Assembly: GCF_021389935.1 (NCBI RefSeq)
Contig: NZ_CP089979.1
Coordinates: 2,957,001 to 3,021,000, forward strand
DNA: 64,000 nucleotides
From: Fulvivirga ligni
GTDB taxonomy: Bacteria > Bacteroidota > Bacteroidia > Cytophagales > Cyclobacteriaceae
Direction of reading: 5' to 3'
Shown here in pieces: positions 37,097-45,098 of the stretch (positions are counted from its first letter, which is position 1; each line of letters starts with the position of its first letter). The notes beneath the pieces were generated by a model, which made no database searches, was not told the DNA's origin, and saw only the letters and a list, made by a program, of their open reading frames with translations. Made by a program: the position numbers and the translations under genes.

Positions 37097-37792
37097 TCAA
37101 TTTTTATGGGCGAGTTTTTTCTGGAAATAGGTATAAAGTTCAGTATTCATGACAAGTAATAGCATGCCATAGAAGGTATCTTCCACAGGTATGGTAAACA
37201 TTCTAATATCAAGGTTTTCCTCGTTGTTATACCAAACCACCTCTTCTGGGATGAAGCTTCCTGTTAATATGCCATTGATGATGAAAAATGGTATGAGTAT
37301 AATAAGAAAAGTTAGATAGAATCTTTCCAACGGAATATCCAAAAGCAGCAGTACCAGGAGCAAGACCGACAGGCTGATGAAAGTGGTGGAAGTATAGGCC
37401 TTGGATAAGTTTAATAGAGCGATTGAAAATAATGAAATAATTAAGAGGCCGCTGATGATTTTGTGTATTGGTTTTAATGGAGGACGACTAACCAGATGGC
37501 CCATGGCAAAATAGGTGAAGGTACAGGCATAAGGTATAGTGATAAAGAATAACCATTCTTCTATGGGCAGGCCAAAGAAGTATAACCCTGAGAGGTATCG
37601 TGGATTAAAACCCCAAACCCCCCATTTGGTGAATTGAACATCCCATACAATGAAAATTACGGCAGGAATTATAATGGCAGGAACCAATGCCTTCCATGTT
37701 TTAGAGAAGTTTGCTTTTTTATAAAAACTGCACAAAAACGGGACTGATATAGCTCCAAGATTGAGCATTAAATAAAGCCATTTATCGCTCAT
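37097..37792 (-). CDS. crtYcd: Lycopene cyclase of the fused CrtYc/CrtYd type
   Basis: Converts lycopene to beta-carotene in the membrane. The 231-residue protein has about six membrane helices in two related halves (CrtYc-like and CrtYd-like). The conserved motifs FIVWDVQFTKWGVWGFN and PIEEWLFFITIPYACTF occur in the first half, and PVEDTFYGMLLLVMNT is the equivalent in the second. It is unrelated to FAD-dependent CrtY. It is the last gene of the carotenoid operon and overlaps crtZ by one base. Confidence 0.94.
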   Translation of the reverse strand: MSDKWLYLMLNLGAISVPFLCSFYKKANFSKTWKALVPAIIIPAVIFIVWDVQFTKWGVWGFNPRYLSGLYFFGLPIEEWLFFITIPYACTFTYFAMGHLVSRPPLKPIHKIISGLLIISLFSIALLNLSKAYTSTTFISLSVLLLVLLLLDIPLERFYLTFLIILIPFFIINGILTGSFIPEEVVWYNNEENLDIRMFTIPVEDTFYGMLLLVMNTELYTYFQKKLAHKN

Positions 37793-38268
37793 TAGCCTTG
37801 TTTGATGTCGCGGTTTTCAAACTTTTTAGGAGCATACAGGAATCCAAAAGCCTCACAATCTTCTTTCGTATGCTTCTTATGATGGATATGGTGCGCTTTT
37901 ATCATTCTATTGAGGTATTTGGAACGATTACGTGGCCACCATTTTACTCTTTGGTGAACAATGATATCATGAAAGACCATATAGAATAATCCATAACACA
38001 ATATGCCTATGCTTACCGCAATAAGATATGGATTATATACCACCAGAGTGGAATAATAAAACAAGCTGATGCACGGAATGCTAAATACCAGCGCAAAGAG
38101 ATCATTACGCTCCAGCGTATGGTTATGATGCTTATGGTGAGATCTATGCCAAGACCAAAGGAAACCATGCATAATGTATTTATGAGCAAACCAGGCTACT
38201 CCTTCCATAAATAGAAAGACGCCAATTACTATGGCTGCACAGATAATTATTAACAATGCTTGAGGCAT
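37792..38268 (-). CDS. crtZ: Beta-carotene hydroxylase
   Basis: Non-heme di-iron membrane enzyme that hydroxylates the beta rings to give zeaxanthin. The 158-residue protein carries the fatty-acid-hydroxylase histidine boxes HKYIMHG, HRSHHKHH, FHDIIVHQR and HHIHHKKH. It fits CrtZ in length and follows the SRPBCC gene by 2 bp. Together with crtI, crtB and crtYcd it completes a route to zeaxanthin; final pigments in this group may be further modified by genes outside the window. Confidence 0.95.
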   Translation of the reverse strand: MPQALLIIICAAIVIGVFLFMEGVAWFAHKYIMHGFLWSWHRSHHKHHNHTLERNDLFALVFSIPCISLFYYSTLVVYNPYLIAVSIGILCYGLFYMVFHDIIVHQRVKWWPRNRSKYLNRMIKAHHIHHKKHTKEDCEAFGFLYAPKKFENRDIKQG

Positions 38269-38270
38269 AC

Positions 38271-38747
38271 TTAAACAGTTACGGGTTTAGCTTTAAAATA
38301 GTCTTCTAGTATTTTATATCTGTGTTCGAAAATGCTTTTTACCTGCTTTTCTACAAATAGCCAGTTGGCAAACCTACCAATAGGTCCAAAAGGAATAGCA
38401 TAATTAACGATGTCCGTCATGAGCACACCACCGGGCGTTTCCTCGAAATGATGCTGGTGGTGCCACATAGCATATGGGCCAAACCGCTGCTCATCTACAA
38501 AGAAATGAGGCTCACTTACATGGGTGATTTCGGTAGTCCACCTAACAGGCACTGAAGGCAAAACGTTCACAATATACTTTATGATCTGACCAGGATACAT
38601 GCGGTCTCCACCAGAAATATATTTGATGTTAAAACCCATGTGTTCGGGTGTTATCTTAGCCAAATTTTTAGGCGTAGAGAAAAAACCCCATGCTTCAGGC
38701 AGGCTTATAGGCAGCTCTTGCTGTCTCGTTAAATTATAAACTTTCAT
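38271..38747 (-). CDS. SRPBCC (START-like) family protein
   Basis: The 158-residue ligand-binding helix-grip protein starts VYNLTRQQELPISLPEAWGF. It has the internal motifs GDRMYPGQIIKYIV and DEQRFGPYAMWHHQHHFEET, and an IPFGPIGRFANWLFV tail. Relatives are often labelled cell-division inhibitor and are frequent neighbours of photolyase and SDR-DUF2867 genes in light-stress clusters. The ligand is not known; a lipid or isoprenoid is a reasonable guess. It is separated from its neighbours by 4 and 2 bp. Confidence 0.88.
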   Translation of the reverse strand: MKVYNLTRQQELPISLPEAWGFFSTPKNLAKITPEHMGFNIKYISGGDRMYPGQIIKYIVNVLPSVPVRWTTEITHVSEPHFFVDEQRFGPYAMWHHQHHFEETPGGVLMTDIVNYAIPFGPIGRFANWLFVEKQVKSIFEHRYKILEDYFKAKPVTV

Positions 38748-38751
38748 CCTC

Positions 38752-40206
38752 TCAACTTAATTTCGTGTTCACTATGTTTTTTGCCATCTGCGGAAAGATG
38801 AGGAAGTGGAAGGGGAGTACACCATACCAATACATTCTGCCCCAAATACCCAGTGGCCTAAAGGTGGCTTTTTGAATAAGAGTGCTTTTGCTTCCATTTT
38901 CTTTGATTTTAAACTCCAACCAGGCTTCTCCGGGAAGTTTCATCTCTGCATATAACAGCAACCTTCTTTCTTTTCTATCTGCCAATAACACCCTCCAGAA
39001 ATCCAGCGAGTCTCCGGCCTTTAAATCAAATTGACTCCTGCGACCTCGTCTCAAACCTACACCGCCTACCAGTTTATCTAGAAAGCCTCTGATCTTCCAT
39101 AAAGAATTACCAAAATACCAGCCTCTGGTTCCTCCAATAGACCATAGGTTCTCTTGCACTTCATCAGCACTTCTTGAAAACTCGATTTTTCTGATGTCAT
39201 GAAAGCAACCATGCTCGGGTACATCCACAAAATCCATGAAGTCAGTTTTGAAGCGTTTACTGGTGACTGCATCGGTCCAGCTGGAGATGACATTCTTCTG
39301 ACTAATCTTACTAAAAGCCATTTCTAAGGCCTCTTTGTAGGTGTATTTTTCTATACAAACCACCTCATCAATGCCTTCATTCTCCACTATGACGTCATGT
39401 TTCATACTGTCTACCAGATTCCTGGCTAGCGGGAAGGAGGTGGAAGTAACGAAATAAAGCCAGAATGATGATAGCTTTGGGGTAAGCACTGGCACTGATT
39501 GGATATGCCTGCTAAGCTTCCTTACCTCGGCATACTTATATAGCATCTGCTTATAGGTGAGCACATCCGGTCCACCGATATCGAAAACTTTATCAAAGGC
39601 CTTTTCTTTGTTTAGTACTCCAGCCAAATATTCCATTACATTCCTTATACCTATGGGCTGGCATTTGCTCTTAAGCCATTTCGGAGCCAGCATTACGGGT
39701 AGCTTTTCAACCAGATCCCTGATGATTTCAAACGAAGCGCTGCCAGACCCAATGATGATAGCAGCTCGTAAAACTGTAACTGGCTTCTCACTGGTCTTTA
39801 AATATTCTTCTACCTGCTTTCTCGATTCTAAGTGTTCAGATAGTTCATCAGCATTGGTGATGCCGCCCAGGTAAATGATCTGTTTTGCCGTTGTGTTCTT
39901 TATATAGCCTGCAAAATTCAATGCGGTCTCTTTTTCTTTCTCTGAAAAACCAGAGTAGGAGCTGGTAAGAGAATGCACCAAATAATAAGCAGCATCGATA
40001 TCCTTCGGAAGCATATCCAGGCTTTTCGGGTCTGAAAGGTCGGCCTCTTTCACTTCTACCTGACGTAGGAAATCATCATCAAAGTCATCCCAATCGAACC
40101 TTCTTTGGTCTCTGACCATACAAACTACCTGATGTCCATCATTTACCAGGATGGGGAGCAATCTTCGTCCTATATAGCCTGTGGCACCTGTTAAAAGAAC
40201 TTTCAT
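38752..40206 (-). CDS. NAD(P)-binding SDR protein with C-terminal DUF2867 domain
   Basis: The product has 484 residues. The atypical SDR N-terminus carries the nucleotide motif TGATGYIGRRL (7-17). The YYLVHSL and VTVLRAAIIIGSGSASFE stretches follow. The C-terminal half is a DUF2867/START-like domain (RGWYFGNSLWKIRGFLDKLVGG, WGRMYWYGVLPFHFLIF). The substrate is unknown. Its start overlaps the photolyase stop by one base. The same trio (photolyase, SDR-DUF2867, SRPBCC) recurs in light-regulated loci of other bacteria, suggesting protection against photo-oxidative damage. Confidence 0.9.
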   Translation of the reverse strand: MKVLLTGATGYIGRRLLPILVNDGHQVVCMVRDQRRFDWDDFDDDFLRQVEVKEADLSDPKSLDMLPKDIDAAYYLVHSLTSSYSGFSEKEKETALNFAGYIKNTTAKQIIYLGGITNADELSEHLESRKQVEEYLKTSEKPVTVLRAAIIIGSGSASFEIIRDLVEKLPVMLAPKWLKSKCQPIGIRNVMEYLAGVLNKEKAFDKVFDIGGPDVLTYKQMLYKYAEVRKLSRHIQSVPVLTPKLSSFWLYFVTSTSFPLARNLVDSMKHDVIVENEGIDEVVCIEKYTYKEALEMAFSKISQKNVISSWTDAVTSKRFKTDFMDFVDVPEHGCFHDIRKIEFSRSADEVQENLWSIGGTRGWYFGNSLWKIRGFLDKLVGGVGLRRGRRSQFDLKAGDSLDFWRVLLADRKERRLLLYAEMKLPGEAWLEFKIKENGSKSTLIQKATFRPLGIWGRMYWYGVLPFHFLIFPQMAKNIVNTKLS

Positions 40207-41501
40207 TAGTTAATGGCTGCTTTATATTTCTCTAATGTGCGCTCACGTGCTTCCTTATGGTCTACCATAGGTTCAGGATACTCGTCAGTGTCATATTCAG
40301 GTATCCACTTTTTTACATACTTAAGTTCGGCATCAAACTTCTTTAGCTGAGACTCAGGGTTAAATATTCTGAAATAAGGTTGAGCATCTGTTCCTGTGCC
40401 CGCTGCCCATTGCCAGCCGCCGTTGTTAGAGGCTAATTCATAATCAAGTAGCTTCTCTGCGAAGTAAGCTTCGCCCCATCTCCAATCTATAAGTAGATGT
40501 TTGGTCAGAAAGCTGGCTACAACCATTCTCACTCTGTTGTGCATATATCCTGTGGTGTTCAGTTCTCTCATGCCGGCGTCTACCATAGGATACCCGGTTT
40601 TGCCTTCACACCACTTTTTGAAGTCTTTTTCACTGTTTCTCCATCTTAGACTGTCATATTTGGTTTGAAAGTTTTCATTGACAACTCGTGGAAAGTGCCA
40701 CAGTATCATTTGATAGAACTCTCTCCATATCAGTTCATTAAGGAAGGTGTCGCTGGTTTCTCTGGCGTGAGAGGCTACTTTTCTTATGCTTACAGTTCCA
40801 TGCCTTAGATGAATGCCCAGCCTCGAGGTGCCTTTTTCGGCAGGATAGTCCCTCATTTTTGCATATTCCTTCAAGGTTTTGTCACTTACATGAGTAGATG
40901 GAATTTCTATATCAGACTTTTCAAACCCCAGTTCTTTCAGTGAGTAGAACTTCAGCGTTTTGTTCTGATAAAAATTGGTGAAATAAAGCGCTGATGATAC
41001 ACTTTCAAAATCCTGTTTAGTGGCTTTTTTACGCCATAATTTACTGTATGGAGTAAAAACTACATAAGGATCTCCGTCACTTTTAACCACTTCATCTTTT
41101 TCAAAGATGACTTGATCTTTAAAAGTATGGAAGCTTATGTCATTCTTTTCCAGAAGCTTACCAATATTTTCATCACGCTCTCTGGCGTAAGGCTCGTAGT
41201 CATGGTTGGTATAAACCCCTTCGATTTCGTAATCTTTAATGATCTCTTTCCAGGCCTTTTCAGGGCTGTCATATTTTATAAGCAGTGAGCTTCCTTTTGA
41301 TTTCAGGTCTTCATTGATGCTGGTAAGCTGATCATGTATGAAGTTTACCCGAGCATCATCTTTTGGGAGCTCATCGAGTATGTTTTTGTCAAATATAAAA
41401 AGTAGTAATACTGGTAAATCCTGCTCCAAGGCTTCATGCAAGCCTATATTATCATCTAGTCTTAAGTCTCTTCTAAACCAGAATACGTTTATTTTATCCA
41501 T
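40206..41501 (-). CDS. phrB: Deoxyribodipyrimidine photolyase (class I CPD type)
   Basis: Uses blue light to split UV-induced pyrimidine dimers. The 431-residue protein has an N-terminal antenna domain (INVFWFRRDLRLDDNIGL). The C-terminal FAD domain has WREFYQMILWHFP, GYPMVDAGMRELNTTGYMHN and the FAD/DNA signature NGGWQWAAGTGTDAQPYFR. Tryptophans of the electron-transfer chain are present in that region. It lies within the carotenoid operon, 90 bp after idi and overlapping the SDR gene, so light induction is expected. Confidence 0.96.
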   Translation of the reverse strand: MDKINVFWFRRDLRLDDNIGLHEALEQDLPVLLLFIFDKNILDELPKDDARVNFIHDQLTSINEDLKSKGSSLLIKYDSPEKAWKEIIKDYEIEGVYTNHDYEPYARERDENIGKLLEKNDISFHTFKDQVIFEKDEVVKSDGDPYVVFTPYSKLWRKKATKQDFESVSSALYFTNFYQNKTLKFYSLKELGFEKSDIEIPSTHVSDKTLKEYAKMRDYPAEKGTSRLGIHLRHGTVSIRKVASHARETSDTFLNELIWREFYQMILWHFPRVVNENFQTKYDSLRWRNSEKDFKKWCEGKTGYPMVDAGMRELNTTGYMHNRVRMVVASFLTKHLLIDWRWGEAYFAEKLLDYELASNNGGWQWAAGTGTDAQPYFRIFNPESQLKKFDAELKYVKKWIPEYDTDEYPEPMVDHKEARERTLEKYKAAIN

Positions 41502-41564
41502 ATCTAATAGTTTCTGATCATGCCTGTTCAGAGCACGATCTTTTGCTTAATAAATGTTGGAATA

Positions 41565-41592
41565 AAAACAGCTTCCGGCCGGGGGATGTTTT
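41565..41592 (-). other. Imperfect inverted repeat between idi and phrB
   Basis: AAAACA-N4-CCGGCCGG-N4-TGTTTT is symmetric around a GC-rich centre and touches the idi stop codon. On the minus strand it ends in TGTTTTTATT, so it might cause partial termination between the front (carotenoid) and rear (photolyase) parts of the operon. The central stem is weak. Confidence 0.3.
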
Positions 41593-42116
41593 TAGGCGAG
41601 CTTCAGGTGCTTTACCTTCTCAGGAAAGCTTTCCATAATAATCTGAAACCAACGGGTAAACAACTCAGGCTGAGCCTTTAGCTTGTTTTGTAATTCCTCA
41701 AGTCCTATGTATTTCCAATCAGATACTTCCTCTGTATTGATATTAGGTTCGTTGTCAGAATGGGCTATGAGTACGTGGTCCAGCTCGTGTTCACTGAGTC
41801 CGTTATCAAAGGATACGGAGTAAATGAATTTGTATAGAAATTCTGGATCAGCTTCCATGCCCATTTCTTCAGCAAGCCTTCTTTTGGCTGCCTCTTCAAC
41901 GGTTTCTCCTTGTCTGGGGTGGCTACAGCAGGTGTTGGTCCATAGGTCAGCAGAATGGTATTTATGAGAAGCTCTTTTCTGAAGAAGCATTTCTCCGTTA
42001 GAATTAAACACTAACAGCGAAAAAGCTCTGTGTAATAAACCCTTCTCATGTGCTAGCATTTTCTCCTCAGTACCAATCTCCTGGTCTCTGGAATCGACCA
42101 ATATAACCTTCTCCAT
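41592..42116 (-). CDS. idi: Isopentenyl-diphosphate delta-isomerase, type I
   Basis: Interconverts IPP and DMAPP, feeding prenyl chain synthesis. The 174-residue Nudix-fold protein has the active-site cysteine in WTNTCCSHPRQGE and the Nudix helix RRLAEEMGME. The catalytic glutamate is in GLSEHELDHVLIAH. It lies 1 bp after crtB. Its place in the carotenoid operon suggests that precursor flow is raised together with pigment synthesis. Confidence 0.96.
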   Translation of the reverse strand: MEKVILVDSRDQEIGTEEKMLAHEKGLLHRAFSLLVFNSNGEMLLQKRASHKYHSADLWTNTCCSHPRQGETVEEAAKRRLAEEMGMEADPEFLYKFIYSVSFDNGLSEHELDHVLIAHSDNEPNINTEEVSDWKYIGLEELQNKLKAQPELFTRWFQIIMESFPEKVKHLKLA

Positions 42117-42117
42117 T

Positions 42118-42954
42118 CTAAAGTAAGTTTAACCTATGTTTCAGATAGGTGTAAAATAACAAAGAAAATTTCTGTTGATTGGGTATTCTTATCCTTCTTT
42201 TCATCACGTGGGCAGAAGGTGTTCTTTTTATCTTTTTAAATAGTGCGTAATAATAGATGTAGGCCAGATATACACCGAATTTGGCACTGTAGGGTAGCTT
42301 TTTAATGCCAGCAAGTCCCATTTTAAAGTCTTTTTCAATATCGGCCTCTATTTCTAATTTATGGCTATCGTTAAAATATTGCAGCTCTACGCCTGGGAAG
42401 TATGTTCTTCCTAGTGTGAGGTAGTCATCTCTTAAATCTCTTAAGAAGTTAATTTTTTGGAAGGCTGACCCCAGTTTCATGGCGTAAGGCGAAAGCTCAT
42501 CATATTGCTTTTGTTCTCCATTACAAAAAACTCGAAGGCACATGAGCCCCACCACCTCAGCCGATCCAAGGATATATTCTTCGTATTTAGAAGAATCATA
42601 GGTGAGTGGATTAAGGTCCATTTCCATACTATATAAAAACTGATCTATGAGAGAGGTTTCTATGTTGTATTGTCTTACCACCTGCTGAAAGCTATTGAGA
42701 ATAGGGTTCAGGCTAATACCTTCTTCAATGGCTCTGTAGGTGTCATCTTTGAATCTCTGGAGCAGACTTTCCTTATCATATTCATGAAAGGTGTCTACTA
42801 TCTCGTCAGCGAATCTTACAAATCCGTAGATGGCGCAAATAGGGTCTCTCAGCTGCTTATCCAGACAGCGTATACCCAATGAAAACGAAGTGCTATACTG
42901 ATGTGTAGTTATTCTGCTGCACTTAATGGATACCTGGTCAAATAACTCTTTCAT
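42118..42954 (-). CDS. crtB: Phytoene synthase (squalene/phytoene synthase family)
   Basis: Condenses two GGPP to phytoene. The 278-residue protein has the first aspartate motif in YGFVRFADEIVDTF (DEIVD) and the second in INFLRDLRDDYLTLGRTYFP. The substrate-binding SFSLGIRCLDKQLRDPICAIY leads in. It overlaps crtI by 4 bp. The family includes squalene synthases, but pairing with crtI fixes the assignment. The GGPP synthase it needs is not encoded in the window. Confidence 0.95.
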   Translation of the reverse strand: MKELFDQVSIKCSRITTHQYSTSFSLGIRCLDKQLRDPICAIYGFVRFADEIVDTFHEYDKESLLQRFKDDTYRAIEEGISLNPILNSFQQVVRQYNIETSLIDQFLYSMEMDLNPLTYDSSKYEEYILGSAEVVGLMCLRVFCNGEQKQYDELSPYAMKLGSAFQKINFLRDLRDDYLTLGRTYFPGVELQYFNDSHKLEIEADIEKDFKMGLAGIKKLPYSAKFGVYLAYIYYYALFKKIKRTPSAHVMKRRIRIPNQQKFSLLFYTYLKHRLNLL

Positions 42955-44435
42955 GAATGTTTGTTGGTTAGCTTAATGATTTCTTTAGCTGCTACTTCAC
43001 CGGAAATGATAGCGGGGGGAACACCCGGCCCTGGCACGGTGAGCTGTCCTGTGTATAATAAGTTACGAACTTTTTTGCTGTGCATTGAAGGTTTTAGTAT
43101 GGCAGTTTGCTTTAAAGTATTTGCTAAACCGTATGCGTTTCCTTTAAAGGCATTATAATCCTCTATAAAATTTTTATGAGCGTAGCTACGCTTGAAGATT
43201 ACATGCTCTTTGATGGATTGCTTAGTAAGCTTTTCTAACCTATCTAAAACCAGATCATAATATCTATTTCTAGTGTCCTCATCATCTTCTAAACCTGGAG
43301 CTACAGGAATTAATATGAAGAGGTTTTCCATGCCCTCAGGTGCGCAGTCCGTATCTGTTTGTGAAGGACAGCATACATAAAATAATGGTTGAGTAGGCCA
43401 CTGCGGCTTCTCATATATTTCAATGGCATGCTGCCTAAATTCTTCATCAAAGAATAGAGTATGATGTAGAAGGTTTTTAAGCCTTTTGTTTACACCTAAA
43501 TAGAATATTAATGATGAGGGAGCCATTTCACGGTTATCCCAGTATTTCTGATCGTATTTTCTAAATTGCTTAGGAAGTAATTGCTGCTCTACATGATTGT
43601 AGTCTGCGCCTGCCAAAATATAATCGTGGCTTACTTGCTGATTACTGTGATTGACGCCCAGCGCTTTTTGACCATTCATCCATATACTCTCTATGGGAGT
43701 ATCAAACTGGAACTCTACACCTAGTGATTGAGCCAGTTTATACATGGCTTCTACTATGCTATGCATACCACCTTCAGGATACCAGGTACCCAGACTCATG
43801 TCAGCATAGTTCATAAGGCTGTAGAGAGCGGGCGTTTTCTCGGGCATAGCACCCAGGAAAAGCACGGGAAACTCCAAAAGCTGAATCAGCTTCGGGTTTT
43901 TAAAAAACTTCCTTATATAATCGGAAATAGAATTAAAGACATGTAGCTTAAATACCCCTTTTACTAATCTGCTGTCAAAGAATTCGGTCACAGACTTGCC
44001 TGGTTTGTATACCAGATCATTAATGCCGACTTCGTATTTATATTGACCTTCTTTTAGAAATGCTTTGAGCTGATCAGCACTACCTTTTTCTATAGACTCG
44101 AATAACTCATAGAGTTCATCCATAGTGGCGGGTACATCCATGATGTCATCCTCGCCGAAGTAAATGCGATAGGAGGGGTCTAACCTTTTTAAAGAGTAAT
44201 AATCTGATGTGGTTTTACCAAAATGGTTGAAAAACTTTTCAAACACATCTGGCATCCAGTACCAACTGGGACCCATATCAAAAGTAAACCCCTGAGAAAC
44301 GAACTTGCGTGCTCGTCCACCAGGGGTAGAGTTTTTCTCGTAGACCTTAACTTTGTATCCTGAATTGGCTAGATGTGAGGCGGCTGAAAGACCCGAGAAC
44401 CCCGAGCCAATTACAGCGATACTTGTTTTAGTCAT
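42951..44435 (-). CDS. crtI: Phytoene desaturase (CrtI type)
   Basis: FAD-dependent membrane-associated enzyme that desaturates phytoene to lycopene. The 494-residue protein begins with the dinucleotide fold IAVIGSGFSGLSAASHL and GGRARKFVSQGFTFDMGPSW. The C-terminal bacterial carotene desaturase signature is NLLYTGQLTVPGPGVPPAII. It starts 15 bp after the sigma factor stop. It is the first biosynthetic gene of the operon and so the most direct target of regulation. Confidence 0.96.
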   Translation of the reverse strand: MTKTSIAVIGSGFSGLSAASHLANSGYKVKVYEKNSTPGGRARKFVSQGFTFDMGPSWYWMPDVFEKFFNHFGKTTSDYYSLKRLDPSYRIYFGEDDIMDVPATMDELYELFESIEKGSADQLKAFLKEGQYKYEVGINDLVYKPGKSVTEFFDSRLVKGVFKLHVFNSISDYIRKFFKNPKLIQLLEFPVLFLGAMPEKTPALYSLMNYADMSLGTWYPEGGMHSIVEAMYKLAQSLGVEFQFDTPIESIWMNGQKALGVNHSNQQVSHDYILAGADYNHVEQQLLPKQFRKYDQKYWDNREMAPSSLIFYLGVNKRLKNLLHHTLFFDEEFRQHAIEIYEKPQWPTQPLFYVCCPSQTDTDCAPEGMENLFILIPVAPGLEDDEDTRNRYYDLVLDRLEKLTKQSIKEHVIFKRSYAHKNFIEDYNAFKGNAYGLANTLKQTAILKPSMHSKKVRNLLYTGQLTVPGPGVPPAIISGEVAAKEIIKLTNKHS

Positions 44436-44450
44436 TTAGTTCTTTCATAG

Positions 44451-44957
44451 TTACCTGGCGTATGCCACCAGCTTTTTCTGTATCTCTTTTCGTGCGTGAA
44501 AAATTCTGTTCTTAACGGTACCAATTGGAATTTCAAGATGATCAGCTATTTCATGATATTTATAGCCGTCTACGTGCATTCTAAATGGTTCTAATAAGTC
44601 AGATTTCACGTCGTTTACACAGTTCATGATATCCTCGTACTCGTACGAAGTATCCGGAGAGTGAAAAGTGTAATCATCAGCAACATTTAAATAGTAAAGC
44701 TCTTTTGTGTCATCATGAGTAGTTTTTGCTCTTTGTGCTTTTCTGTAGTTGTTTATGAACGTATTTCTCATGATGGTGTAAAGCCATCCTTTTAAATTTG
44801 TATTCTGCTTAAATTTATCTCTATAGGTCAGCGCCTTTAGCACTGTATCCTGAATTAAGTCTTCTGATTCCTCCTGATCTTTTGTAAATCTTCTTGTGAA
44901 TAATTCTAAAGTATCTTTTAAAGAGGCGATTCTATGGTTAAACTCAACAGCGGTCAT
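44451..44957 (-). CDS. ECF-type RNA polymerase sigma factor (LitS-like by position)
   Basis: The product has 168 residues. Region 2 contains EDLIQDTVLKALTYRDKF and LKGWLYTIMRNTFINNYRK. Region 4 contains the HTH YHEIADHLEIPIGTVKNRIF followed by HARKEIQKKL. No anti-sigma factor gene is adjacent. It heads the carotenoid/photolyase operon and follows the CarH-like regulator gene by 141 bp. This is the arrangement of light-induced sigma factors such as LitS of Streptomyces (analogy, not demonstrated homology). An inverted repeat with TTGTTTAA arms ends 2 bp before its start. Confidence 0.93.
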   Translation of the reverse strand: MTAVEFNHRIASLKDTLELFTRRFTKDQEESEDLIQDTVLKALTYRDKFKQNTNLKGWLYTIMRNTFINNYRKAQRAKTTHDDTKELYYLNVADDYTFHSPDTSYEYEDIMNCVNDVKSDLLEPFRMHVDGYKYHEIADHLEIPIGTVKNRIFHARKEIQKKLVAYAR

Positions 44958-44959
44958 AA

Positions 44960-44991
44960 TTGTTTAATGAATTTAATGAAATGTTAAACAA
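44960..44991 (-). promoter_or_regulatory. Candidate operator in the leader of the sigma/carotenoid operon
   Basis: TTGTTTAA (44960-44967) and TTAAACAA (44984-44991) form 8-bp inverted arms. Between them the plus strand carries the direct repeat TTTAATGAA twice in a row (44963-44971, 44972-44980), then ATGTTAAAC. Nested direct and inverted half-sites are expected for MerR/CarH-type repressors. The block lies directly in front of the sigma gene start. Confidence 0.45.
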
Positions 44992-45098
44992 GATTAAATT
45001 TTAAGACTAACTTTTTTTAGAATTATTCAATCGGGTAAGGCTGAATAATGCACTCAAGTCAGTGTATTGACCATAAGATGAAAAATCATGCTAGAATC

